Assembly (NCBI RefSeq): GCF_021343995.1 | Contig: NZ_JAJTTE010000044.1 | Coordinates: 1-64,000, forward strand | DNA: 64,000 nt | DNA from: Pseudonocardia terrae | Lineage (GTDB): Bacteria > Actinomycetota > Actinomycetes > Mycobacteriales > Pseudonocardiaceae | Reading direction: 5' to 3' | Part shown: positions 16,524 through 24,380 of the stretch, in pieces | Position numbering within the stretch: the stretch's first letter is position 1 | How the letters are laid out: each line of letters opens with the position of its first letter | Position numbers and translations under genes: made by a program | Notes under the pieces: model-generated | What the model was told of the DNA's origin: nothing | Databases searched by the model: none | What the model saw: only the letters and a program-made list of their open reading frames with translations

Positions 16524-17429
16524 ATGACCGCAGCAGTGCCGACGACGACCCGGGCGACGATCACCGCCCTCCACCGGTTCCCCGTCAAGTCGATGCAAGG
16601 GGAGCGGGTCGACGCGCTCGCCCTGCTGCCCGGCGGGGCCCTCGGCGACCGGGCCTACGCCGTGGTCGACGCCGAGGACGGCACGGTGGCCAGCGCCAAG
16701 TACCCCCGGAAGTGGGGCGCGCTCCTCGGCTGTCACGCCGCGTTCCTCGCCGAGCCGGAGCCCGACGCCGCCCCGCCGCCCGTCGCCGTCACCTTCCCCG
16801 ACGGGCGCACGCTGCGCAGCGACGAGCCGGGGCTCGACGCCGCCCTCTCCGACCTGCTCGGCCGCGCGGTCCTGCTGTCGGCCGACCCGGCCGCCGGGGC
16901 CGAGTTCGAGGAGCAGTGGCCGCAGATCGACGGGCTCGCGCCGCAGGCGTTCATCGACGACACCACGGTCGAGCACAGCGAGGAGGGCGAGCCGGTCAGC
17001 CGGATCGGGGCCGCCGCGCTGACGCCGGGCGACTCCTTCCTCGATCTCGGCGTGCTGCACCTGATCACCGGCTCGACGCTCGCGGCGCTGGCCGAGGCCG
17101 CCCCCGGGTCGGTGTTCGACGCCCGCCGCTACCGCCCGAACCTGTTGTTGGACACCGCCCAGGGCCCCGGATTCGTCGAGGACGGCTGGATCGGCGAGAC
17201 CCTCGCCGCCGGCGACGCGCGGATCACGGTCACCATGCCGACCATGCGCTGCGTGATGACGACGCTGGCCCAGGAGGGCCTGGCCGAGGACCGGGACACG
17301 CTGCGCACGATCGCGAAGCTCAACCGGCGCAGCATCCCCGGCATGGGGACCTGGGCGTGCGCGGGCGCCTACGCCGACGTCGTCACGGCGGGCACGGTCC
17401 GGGTCGGGGACGTGCTCGGGCCCGTCTGA
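16524..17429 (+). CDS. MOSC-domain protein (MOSC N-terminal plus MOSC)
   Basis: A protein of 301 residues. It begins with the beta-barrel MOSC_N domain (ITALHRFPVKSMQGERVDALAL, LGDRAYAVVDAEDG). The MOSC domain proper follows, with FDARRYRPNLLLD, a conserved Cys in PTMRCVMTT, and GMGTWACAGAYADV near the end. Eukaryotic mARC and bacterial YcbX/YiiM relatives bind molybdenum cofactor and reduce N-hydroxylated compounds. The RFRPN-like arginine and the Cys ligand are present, so Moco binding is plausible. Start ATG 16524 is preceded by GAAGGG. No redox partner gene is adjacent. Confidence 0.85.
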   Translation: MTAAVPTTTRATITALHRFPVKSMQGERVDALALLPGGALGDRAYAVVDAEDGTVASAKYPRKWGALLGCHAAFLAEPEPDAAPPPVAVTFPDGRTLRSDEPGLDAALSDLLGRAVLLSADPAAGAEFEEQWPQIDGLAPQAFIDDTTVEHSEEGEPVSRIGAAALTPGDSFLDLGVLHLITGSTLAALAEAAPGSVFDARRYRPNLLLDTAQGPGFVEDGWIGETLAAGDARITVTMPTMRCVMTTLAQEGLAEDRDTLRTIAKLNRRSIPGMGTWACAGAYADVVTAGTVRVGDVLGPV

Positions 17430-17487
17430 GCGGCCGGACGGTCGTTCGGGAGGCGGGTCCCGGGGGCCGGCGGTAACGTCCGGCGTC

Positions 17488-17526
17488 GTGCCCGAAGGCC
17501 CCCACCCCTCCCGCTCCGCGTCATGA
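17488..17526 (+). CDS. Twelve-codon leader ORF overlapping the MFS start
   Basis: GTG at 17488 lies 8 nt after TAACGT (17474-17479), so it would open a leaderless transcript. It reads VPEGPHPSRSAS and stops at TGA 17524-17526, which overlaps the transporter ATG (17523) as ATGA. This is the layout expected for a translated leader peptide coupling ribosomes to the downstream gene. The Pro/Ser-rich peptide has no known homologue. Without it, the transporter would lack any Shine-Dalgarno. Confidence 0.5.
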   Translation: MPEGPHPSRSAS

Positions 17527-18713
17527 CCTCCGCTCCGGCCCGGAGGGGGACCGAGGAGGAGTACACCCCGGATCCGCGGCGCTGGCGGGCCCTGTCCGTC
17601 ACGCTCGCCGCAGGGTTCATGACTCTGCTCGACGTCAGCATCGTCTCCGTGGCGCTGCCCTCGATCCAGCGGGGACTCGGCACGGATCCGGCGGGCGTGC
17701 TGTGGGTGGTCTCGGGGTACGCGCTGACCTTCGGGCTTGCGCTGGTCCCGGCGGGCCGGCTCGGCGACGCCTTCGGCCGCCGCAGGATGTTCCTCATCGC
17801 GCTCAGCGCGTTCGTCGCGTTCAGCGCCCTGTGCGGTGCGGCGCCCACGATCGAGCTGCTCGTGGTCGCCCGGCTGCTGCAGGGCTCCGCGGCGGGGTCG
17901 CTGGCCCCGCAGAACTCCGGGTTGATCCAGAGCCTGTTCCACGGTGCCGAGCGGGGCCGGGCGTTCGGGTTCTTCGGCGCCGTCGTGGGCATCTCGACCG
18001 CGGCGGGGCCGATCGTAGGCGGGCTGCTGCTCGCCGCCTTCGGGGAGCCCGACGGCTGGCGGTGGATCTTCTACGTCAACGTCCCGATCGGTGTGCTGGC
18101 CGTGGTCCTGGCGGCGCGGCTGCTGCCGAAGGCGCGCACGGGCGACCGGCCGCACATCGACTGGGCCGGGGCCGGGCTGCTCGGCGGCGCGGTGCTCGCG
18201 CTGCTGCTGCCGCTGGTGCAGGCCGAGTCGGGGGGCCTCGCGCGGCTGTGGTGGCTCTTCCCGATCGGTGTGGCCCTGGCGCTGGTCCCGGGCGGGATCG
18301 CCGGGATCGTGGCCGCGCCCGCCCTGCTCGTCGGCGGGATCGGCGGCGGCTTCGTGATCGCGCCGAACATCACCATGACCCTGCGCAACGTGCCGGTCCG
18401 GATGGCGGGCTCGGCCGGGGGCGCCCTGCAGACCGGCCAGCGGGTGGGGGCGGCGGTCGGCACCGCCGTCGTCGCCGGGGTGTTCTACGGCGTGCTGGCC
18501 GCCGCGGGCCGCTCGTACCAGGCGGGCATCGCGGGCGCGCTGGGCGTGGCCGTGCTGACCACCCTGATCGCGCTGGGCGTGGCGATCTGGGACCTGCGCG
18601 ACGAGCGGCGGCACGCGTCGGGCGTGGGCGCCCCGGATCCCGACGCCCCGGACACCCGCGGCGACGGGGCCGGCGCCGACGACGGCACGCCCCACCACAT
18701 CTCGCACGACTGA
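17523..18713 (+). CDS. MFS transporter (DHA2/EmrB-like), internally shortened
   Basis: A protein of 396 residues with the drug-H+ antiporter-2 signature: LDVSIVSVALPSIQRGL in helix 1, GRLGDAFGRRRMF after helix 2, ARLLQGSAAGSLAPQNSGLI in helix 4, and GPIVGGLLLAAFGEPDGWRWIFYVNVPIG in helices 5-6. After helix 8 (WWLFPIGVALALVP) the sequence passes directly to GGIAGIVAAPALLVGGIGGGFVIAP, skipping the usual PLVDLRLF loop and the following helices. Full DHA2 proteins have ~460-520 residues and 14 helices, so ~80-100 residues seem missing in frame. It may be nonfunctional or a natural short form. The substrate is unknown. Confidence 0.75.
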   Translation: MTSAPARRGTEEEYTPDPRRWRALSVTLAAGFMTLLDVSIVSVALPSIQRGLGTDPAGVLWVVSGYALTFGLALVPAGRLGDAFGRRRMFLIALSAFVAFSALCGAAPTIELLVVARLLQGSAAGSLAPQNSGLIQSLFHGAERGRAFGFFGAVVGISTAAGPIVGGLLLAAFGEPDGWRWIFYVNVPIGVLAVVLAARLLPKARTGDRPHIDWAGAGLLGGAVLALLLPLVQAESGGLARLWWLFPIGVALALVPGGIAGIVAAPALLVGGIGGGFVIAPNITMTLRNVPVRMAGSAGGALQTGQRVGAAVGTAVVAGVFYGVLAAAGRSYQAGIAGALGVAVLTTLIALGVAIWDLRDERRHASGVGAPDPDAPDTRGDGAGADDGTPHHISHD

Positions 18714-18746
18714 ACCGCGACCGAGACCCGACCGCGCGACACCGCG

Positions 18747-20882
18747 TCACACCGGGGGCGCGGGCACCCCCAGGGCGTCGCGCAGGAACCGCACCTGCAG
18801 GAGCAGCAGGTTCTCGGCGACGACCTCCTGCGGTGTCATGTGCGTGACGCCGGAGAGCGGCAGCACCTGGTGCGGGCGGCCCGCGGCGAGGAGCGCCGAG
18901 GACAGCCGCAGGGTGTGGGCGGCCACGACGTTGTCGTCGGCGAGCCCGTGGATGATCATCAGCGGCCGGTGCGGCCGGTCCCCGGACGCCGGGGTGGCGG
19001 CGTCGGTGAGCAGCGAGGAACGCTCGTAGGCGGCCGGCTCCCGGTCCGGCCGCCCGAGGTAGCGCTCGGTGTAGTGGGTGTCGTAGAGCTCCCAGTCGGT
19101 GACCGGCGCCCCCGCCACGGCGGCGTGGAAGACGTCGGGCCGGCGCAGCACCGCGAGCGCGGCGAGGAACCCGCCGAAGGACCAGCCGCGGATGCCGACC
19201 CGGGTGAGGTCGAGGTCCGGGTTCTCGACGGCGAGCGCCCGCAGGGCGTCGACCTGGTCGTCGAGCACGGGCCCGGCGAGGTCGAGGTGCACGGCCCGCT
19301 CGAACTCCGGGCCGCGGCCGGGCATCCCGCGTCCGTCGACGACGACCACCGCGAAGCCCTGCTCGGCGAACCACTGGCTGGTCAGGTGCGGGTTGCGGGC
19401 GGCGTAGACGCGCTGGCCGTGCGGCCCGCCGTACGGGTCCATCAGCACGGGCAGCGGGATGCCGGGCTCCCACCAGGACGGCATCAGCACCGCCGTCTGC
19501 AGCCGCCGCTCCCCGGCCCGGTGCAGCGAGATCCGCAGGTCGAGGCCCGGTTCGGCGGCGTACGAGGCGATCTCCCGCTCGATGCCCGCGGCCCGGACCG
19601 TGGTCGTGGCCGGCGACGCGAGATCGGTCGAGGTCCGCACGAGGGTTCCCGCGGCGAGGCGACCGGAGTGCACGCCCTCCTCGGGCGAGGCGGGCACCAG
19701 ACCGTCGGCCGGGCTCCACGTCCACAGCCGCACCGAGGCGGGCGTGGTGGAGCCGCTGACCAGCAGGGTGTCGCCGTCGACGTCGAGCAGGCTGCGGACC
19801 TGGATCTCCGGTGGGGTGACGGGCTCGCCGTCGACCAGCACGCGGTGGGCCCCGTCGCGGTGGGCGAGCTTCACCAGCGCGCCGGAGGCGGCGTGCACTC
19901 GCAGGCCGGGCGTGGCGTCGACCCACACCGGGTCGGTCTCCTCGTCGACGAGGGTGGTCGCGCCCGTCGCCGGGTCGACCCGGAGCATCCGCAGCGCCTT
20001 CTGGTCGCGCGGTTGCACGACGACGAACAGGCCGCGGTCGTCCCACACGACGTCGACCACGTACTCGTCGCGCCCGGCGTCCCATCCGATCGGCGTGCGG
20101 CGGCCGTCGAGCCCCACGACGTCGAGGCTCACGGCCGGGTTGGTGGTGCCGGCGGCCGGATAGCGGACCGGGGTCGGGACGCGGTCGGGGTTGGCCGGGT
20201 CCGCGATGTGCCACACCGGGACCGCGGACTCGTCGACCCGGGCGACGACGAGGGCGTCGCCCTCGGGGGACCACCAGAACCCGCGCATCCGGTCGATCTC
20301 CTCGGCGGCCACGAAGTCGGCCAGGCCGTAGGTGACGTCGTCGGCCTCGGGTTCGAGGAGCGTCTCGGTCAGGCGCGCGGCGATCAGGTGCACGTGCAGC
20401 GCGCCTCCGGACACGAAGGCGATCCGGGCGCCCGTCGGGTCGAGGCGGGGGTCGATCACCGCACCGTCGGTCTCGATCAGCCGCGGGGTGAGCCCGCCGG
20501 CGAACTCGACGAGGTAGAGCTTGCCGGACAAGGGGAACACCGCGCGGGTCACGGCCCGGTCCGTCGCGTAGCCGACCACGCCGCCGGCCTGCTCGCGGGC
20601 CCGCTCGCGCCGCGCCCGCTCCTCGGCCGGCAGGTCCTCGACGTCCGTGGTGTCGAGCTCGCGGGGATCCGCGATCAGCCGCTCCTCACCGGTCTCCACC
20701 TCGAGGCTCCACAGGCAGGTCACCGGATCCGTGCCGCTGCGGCTGCGCAGGAACACGACCCGGCCGCCGTCGGGGGAGACGGTGACGCCGCGGGGAGCCC
20801 CGAGGGTGAACCGGCGGGTGCGGGCGTGCAGGCGGGGGAAGGACTCGGCGGTCGACCGGGTCTGCGTGATCGGCTGGCTCAC
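18747..20882 (-). CDS. S9 family prolyl oligopeptidase / dipeptidyl peptidase IV-like
   Basis: A cytoplasmic serine peptidase of 711 residues. The N-terminal ~450 residues form a beta-propeller (repeats such as RVVFLRSRSGTD, RMRGFWWSPEGDALVVARVD). The C-terminal catalytic alpha/beta-hydrolase domain has Ser ~568 in GIRGWSFGGF, Asp ~650 in HGLADDNV and His ~681 in SGVTHMT. The propeller carries AAEEIDRMRGFWWSP, which matches the double-Glu motif used by DPP-IV enzymes to bind the substrate amino terminus, so dipeptidyl peptidase activity is likely. No signal peptide is seen from GTG 20882; longer starts upstream encode Arg-rich sequence unlike a leader. It is convergent with the MFS gene. Confidence 0.88.
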   Translation of the reverse strand: MSQPITQTRSTAESFPRLHARTRRFTLGAPRGVTVSPDGGRVVFLRSRSGTDPVTCLWSLEVETGEERLIADPRELDTTDVEDLPAEERARRERAREQAGGVVGYATDRAVTRAVFPLSGKLYLVEFAGGLTPRLIETDGAVIDPRLDPTGARIAFVSGGALHVHLIAARLTETLLEPEADDVTYGLADFVAAEEIDRMRGFWWSPEGDALVVARVDESAVPVWHIADPANPDRVPTPVRYPAAGTTNPAVSLDVVGLDGRRTPIGWDAGRDEYVVDVVWDDRGLFVVVQPRDQKALRMLRVDPATGATTLVDEETDPVWVDATPGLRVHAASGALVKLAHRDGAHRVLVDGEPVTPPEIQVRSLLDVDGDTLLVSGSTTPASVRLWTWSPADGLVPASPEEGVHSGRLAAGTLVRTSTDLASPATTTVRAAGIEREIASYAAEPGLDLRISLHRAGERRLQTAVLMPSWWEPGIPLPVLMDPYGGPHGQRVYAARNPHLTSQWFAEQGFAVVVVDGRGMPGRGPEFERAVHLDLAGPVLDDQVDALRALAVENPDLDLTRVGIRGWSFGGFLAALAVLRRPDVFHAAVAGAPVTDWELYDTHYTERYLGRPDREPAAYERSSLLTDAATPASGDRPHRPLMIIHGLADDNVVAAHTLRLSSALLAAGRPHQVLPLSGVTHMTPQEVVAENLLLLQVRFLRDALGVPAPPV

Positions 20883-20962
20883 GGGAGGCAGTCTGCCGGA
20901 CCGGGTCGCGCGGGACCGGACGGCCTTCCCTGCCAAACGACCGGTGGGTAGCGTCGGAGGAC

Positions 20963-21514
20963 GTGACGGCACGGAGCCTCAACACCGCCACCCGCGGCCA
21001 CCTCCTGGAACACCTGCTCGCGCACTCGCGGGCCCGCACGGTCGTGTGCGACGCCGAGTTCCTGCCCTCGTCATGGACCGGCGGTTCTCCGCGAGCGGGT
21101 TCTGGGACACCTGCCGCAGCCACGGCATCACCGCCTTCAACTTCCAGGGCGCGATGCTCACCCTGCTGCAGAACCGGCCACCCCGGCCCGACGACCCCGA
21201 CAACCCCGTGCGCGTCGGCTTCGGCGCCCCCTGCCCACCGGAGGTCACGGAGGCGTTCGAGCGGCGCTTCGGTGTGGCGCTCACGGAGATCTACGGCAGC
21301 ACCGAGGCGTCCCTGGTCGCCGTGGTGCTCGTCCGGTGCCCGGCTCGACGGCCCCGGCGTGGTCGCGCACTGCACCGGGCGGCTCACGGAGTTCGCGCTG
21401 CCCCGGTACGTGCGGTTCCTCGATGCGCTGCCGGTCACCCCGAGCCGGCGGACCGAGAAGTACACGCTGCGCGCCGACGGCGTCACCGCCGACACTTGGG
21501 ACCGGGAGGCGTGA
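20963..21514 (+). pseudogene. Decayed ATP-dependent acyl-CoA ligase (CaiC-like)
   Basis: Fragments of one AMP-forming acyl-CoA synthetase lie in two frames. The first fragment (frame of GTG 20963) is LNTATRGHLLEHLLAHSRARTVVCDAEFLP. The second (other frame, ~21074-21330) is RFSASGFWDTCRSHGITAFNFQGAMLTLL with GFGAPCPPEVTEAFERRFGV and EIYGSTEASLV. The third (first frame again) is RLTEFALPRYVRFLDALPVTPSRRTEKYTLR and the stop. The AMP-binding P-loop region and large central parts are gone. Two frame changes and at least two internal deletions rule out a working enzyme. TAGCGT at 20949-20954 still sits 8 nt before the GTG. Its stop overlaps the next ATG (TGATG), the relic of an operon. Confidence 0.85.
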
Positions 21515-22126
21515 TGGAACGGTTCGAGCGGTTCGAGGTCACGTCCCCGCGGCCCGGCGTCGCGCTGGTGACGATCGCCCGGCCGGAGAAGCTGAACGCG
21601 ATGGACCCGCTGTTCTTCCGGGAGCTGATCGCGCTCACCGCGCAGCTGGGGGCCGACCCCGAGATCCGGGCCGCCGTGCTGACCGGGGCGGGGCGGGCCT
21701 TCTCGGCGGGCGGGGACATCGTGAGCTTCCGGGAGATCGCCGGTGACACCGCGCGGGTCCGCCGGCACCTTCGCCTTCCGTGAGCCCACCGTCGGGCTGA
21801 CGCCGGGCTGGGGCGTCGTGCGCGGGCCGGAGGTGATGGGCCGGCACTGGACCCGGCTGCTCGCGCTGTCCGGGCGGGTGATCGACGCGGCCACCGCGGT
21901 CCGGGCGGGGCTGGTGCAGGAGGTCCTGCCGGACGCGGCGCTGCTCGCCGCCGCCCTGGACCTGGCCGAGGAGATGGCGGCGCTGCCGCCGCTCGCCGTG
22001 GAGGTGGGCAAGGCGTTCGTCAACCGCGGGACCGAAGCGGGCTTCGCCGAGGCGGTCGAGGCGACGGCTCTGCTCTTCGGCACCGCCGAGCACCGGGAGC
22101 GGGTGGCGGCCTTCCTGGAACGCTGA
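21514..22126 (+). pseudogene. Enoyl-CoA hydratase/isomerase with internal deletion and frameshift
   Basis: The crotonase N-terminus (ALVTIARPEKLNAMDPLFFRELIALT, AGRAFSAGGDIVSFREIAGDTARVRRHLRL) is read from ATG 21514. At about 21770 the frame changes and the protein resumes as FAFREPTVGLTPGWGVVRGPEVMG through to AEHRERVAAFLER and the stop. Compared with the family, ~45-50 residues between these points are missing, including the second oxyanion-hole glycines and the AxGxxxGGG turn. With the adjacent acyl-CoA ligase remnant this marks a lost fatty- or branched-acid degradation operon. Confidence 0.85.
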
Positions 22127-22223
22127 CCCGCTCGCCCCACCGGGAGGACCGCTCGCCCCGCGGCCCGTCTCCGTTTCCCGGGGCACGCGTTGGGCATGCA
22201 TCTGCACCAACGGAGGTGATCGG

Positions 22224-22412
22224 ATGATCAACGTGTACCTCTCGGCCCGGGCGCTGGCCGCGGCGCGGTCGGTGGACCCGGGCGTGTTGCCGGCGGCCGT
22301 GCACGCAGCGGTCGAGATCGCCCTGGTCGAGCAGCTGCGCGAGGTCGCGACCTGGCCACCGGAGCGGATCCGGGACCGCGCGGCGCGCATCGAGCGGGAC
22401 GCGGCGGGCTGA
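22224..22412 (+). CDS. Small conserved-looking protein of unknown function
   Basis: A 62-residue Ala/Val-rich helical protein (MINVYLSARALAAARSVDPG, then AAVHAAVEIALVEQLREVATWPPERIRDRAARIERD). GGAGG at 22212-22216 lies 7 nt before the ATG, a strong initiation signal that supports real translation. It is convergent with the LCP gene with only 14 nt between stops. No family was recognised. The helical layout with an aromatic/charged C-terminal half suggests a small soluble helical protein, not a membrane peptide. Confidence 0.55.
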   Translation: MINVYLSARALAAARSVDPGVLPAAVHAAVEIALVEQLREVATWPPERIRDRAARIERDAAG

Positions 22413-22426
22413 CCCGGCCGGCGCTC

Positions 22427-23776
22427 TCAGTTCACGCAGGGCACGGCGGCGGCGTCGATCACCGGGCGGTGCTGCCACTGGTCCTCGGGCACCGTGACCG
22501 TGGAGGTCGGCGCGTTGCCGGACGTGGGGGCGGCCGTGGTGCCGGCCGTGATGCTCGGTGTGGTGTTCGGTGTGGTGCTCGTCGCCGAGGGTGGCGCCGT
22601 CGGGGTGGCGGTCGGCGTCGGCCCGTTCGCCCGGACGCGCGACGCGTCCGGAACGGTTGTCTCCGGCGCGGTGCCGTCGGCGCGGGCGTCGCTGAACAGC
22701 ACCGTGTGCACGAAGTCCCGGACCTGGTCGTCGTCGACCTCGACGGCCACGCCGTCGACGGGGGTCCAGAGGTCCGGGCGGATCGAGGGGACGGTCCGGA
22801 ACACGACGTCGCCGCCCGCGAGCTCGCCCAGCTGCCCGACGAGCTGCCGCAGGTCCCACCCCGAGTCGACGACGACGTGCCGCGTCACCACCGCGAGCAG
22901 GCCGGACACCGTCGCGGGGTCCGCGAGGGTCCCCGCGGCCAACACCTGATGGGCCATCCCGGCCAGGAAGGCCTGCTGCCGGGCGATCCGGTCGAGGTCG
23001 CCCCCGTCGAGCCCGTGCCGCTGCCGGACGAACGCCAGCGCCGCGGCCCCGCTCACCGTCTGCGGCCCGGCGGGCAGGTCCACCCCGGAGTAGGCCCGGT
23101 CGTCGACGGGCTGGTTCAGGCAGACGTTCACCCCGCCCAGCGTGGCCGTGAGCTCGACGAACCCGGCGAGGTTGACCTCCGCGTAGTGGTCGACCGTGGT
23201 GCCGGAGACGGCCTCGACGGTCGCGACGAGGTTCGCGCGCCCTGCCTCCCGGCTGCGCCGGTCCAGCTCGGCGCCGGTGACCCCCTGGGCCTCGAGGCGT
23301 TCCTGCTCGGCGCGGTAAGCGCGGCCGTACGCCGAGTTGATCTTGTGGCGGCCGCTGCCGTCGGCCAGCGGGACGTAGGAGTCGCGCGGGAACGAGACGG
23401 TGACGACGGGGGAGTGCGGGTCCGCCGGGACGCGCACGAGCATGATCGTGTCGGTGTGCAGCTCGCCCCCGTCGTCCCCGGCGTGGATCTGGGCCAGCAG
23501 GTCGGGCGGGAGGGGTTCGCCCTGTGCGTCGGTGCGGCTGTCCAGGCCGACGAGCAGCGCCGTGTAGCTGCGGCGCGGCGCCGCCGTCGACCCCGCCGGG
23601 GCTCCCGCGCGGGTGGCCAGGACCGAGCTCGTGGTGAGATCCGCGGCGAAGGTCCGGGACACGGCCCAGACGTAGCCGGTGCCGGCGAGGACCGCGAGGG
23701 CGAGCAGGGCGACGCCGGTCCGCGCGGCGCCGGCGAGGATGCGGCGCAGCGTGCCGGACCGGGGCGGCTTCTCCAT
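22427..23776 (-). CDS. LytR-CpsA-Psr (LCP) family protein
   Basis: A type II membrane protein of 449 residues. Helix ~16-38 (VALLALAVLAGTGYVWAVSR) anchors an extracellular LCP catalytic domain. Typical motifs are LLVGLDSRTD, the DTIMLVRV strand, VVTVSFPRDSYV with the essential Arg-Asp, HKINSAYG, DHYAEVNLAGFVELTATLGGVNVCL, and ALAFVRQRHGLDGGDLDRIARQQ. LCP enzymes transfer polyprenyl-linked glycopolymers such as arabinogalactan or teichoic acid to peptidoglycan. A Thr/Pro-rich linker (~residues 385-430) and a terminal segment ending PCVN follow, shorter than the LytR_C domain of large members. AGAGGA precedes the ATG. Confidence 0.92.
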   Translation of the reverse strand: MEKPPRSGTLRRILAGAARTGVALLALAVLAGTGYVWAVSRTFAADLTTSSVLATRAGAPAGSTAAPRRSYTALLVGLDSRTDAQGEPLPPDLLAQIHAGDDGGELHTDTIMLVRVPADPHSPVVTVSFPRDSYVPLADGSGRHKINSAYGRAYRAEQERLEAQGVTGAELDRRSREAGRANLVATVEAVSGTTVDHYAEVNLAGFVELTATLGGVNVCLNQPVDDRAYSGVDLPAGPQTVSGAAALAFVRQRHGLDGGDLDRIARQQAFLAGMAHQVLAAGTLADPATVSGLLAVVTRHVVVDSGWDLRQLVGQLGELAGGDVVFRTVPSIRPDLWTPVDGVAVEVDDDQVRDFVHTVLFSDARADGTAPETTVPDASRVRANGPTPTATPTAPPSATSTTPNTTPSITAGTTAAPTSGNAPTSTVTVPEDQWQHRPVIDAAAVPCVN

Positions 23777-24012
23777 CCGTTCCTCTCACGCACAGGGCCC
23801 ACGGCAGGCCCCGACGCTGCGACCGTCCAGAGGAGAGACACGGCCACCGGGGCCGTTTCCCGAGCGTACGGCCTCGGCCGCGGGCCCGTGCACGCCGAGT
23901 GATCACGTCCACCCGTCCGGCCCAACGTCCGCGGTCACTCCGGCCGGGTGAGGCGACGACGGCGCCGGCGGCGCGACGCTGCCGCCGGAACCGCAGGAGG
24001 AAGGAGACCGGG

Positions 24013-24297
24013 ATGAGTGATCGTCGGACGGACCCGTCGTGGGAGGACCTGGACCACGGGCTGCTGATCGGGGCCGTGGTCCTGCTGGCCGTGGGCGCCC
24101 TCGCCGGGCTGGGTGGCTCGTTGCTGGCCGGGGCGGCCGCCATCAAGGCGGCCCGCAGCTGGACGCAGCGGGCGGAGCTGCCGCCCGCGGACCTCGCCAA
24201 GCTCAAGTGGGCGCAGGCACGGGCGGCCGCCGGGGCCGGCGCGGGGGCCTGGCGCGCGGCGGAGCCCCCGCGCCGGGGAGCGGTGCCGGTGCCCTGA
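24013..24297 (+). CDS. Small single-pass membrane protein of unknown function
   Basis: A 94-residue protein with an acidic head (SDRRTDPSWEDLDHG), one long membrane segment (residues ~16-43, LLIGAVVLLAVGALAGLGGSL onward) and a basic, Ala-rich tail. AAGGAG at 24001-24006 lies 6 nt before ATG 24013, which is preferred over a longer Arg-rich reading from 23899. It lies 83 nt before a putative transporter gene on the same strand. No homologous family was recognised. Confidence 0.6.
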   Translation: MSDRRTDPSWEDLDHGLLIGAVVLLAVGALAGLGGSLLAGAAAIKAARSWTQRAELPPADLAKLKWAQARAAAGAGAGAWRAAEPPRRGAVPVP

Positions 24298-24380
24298 CCA
24301 GCGGGTGTACCCGGGGGGAGGCACCCGTTCGCCCGCGGCGGGTGAGGCCCGGTCCTCCTGACCGGACCTAGCGTCGGCGC

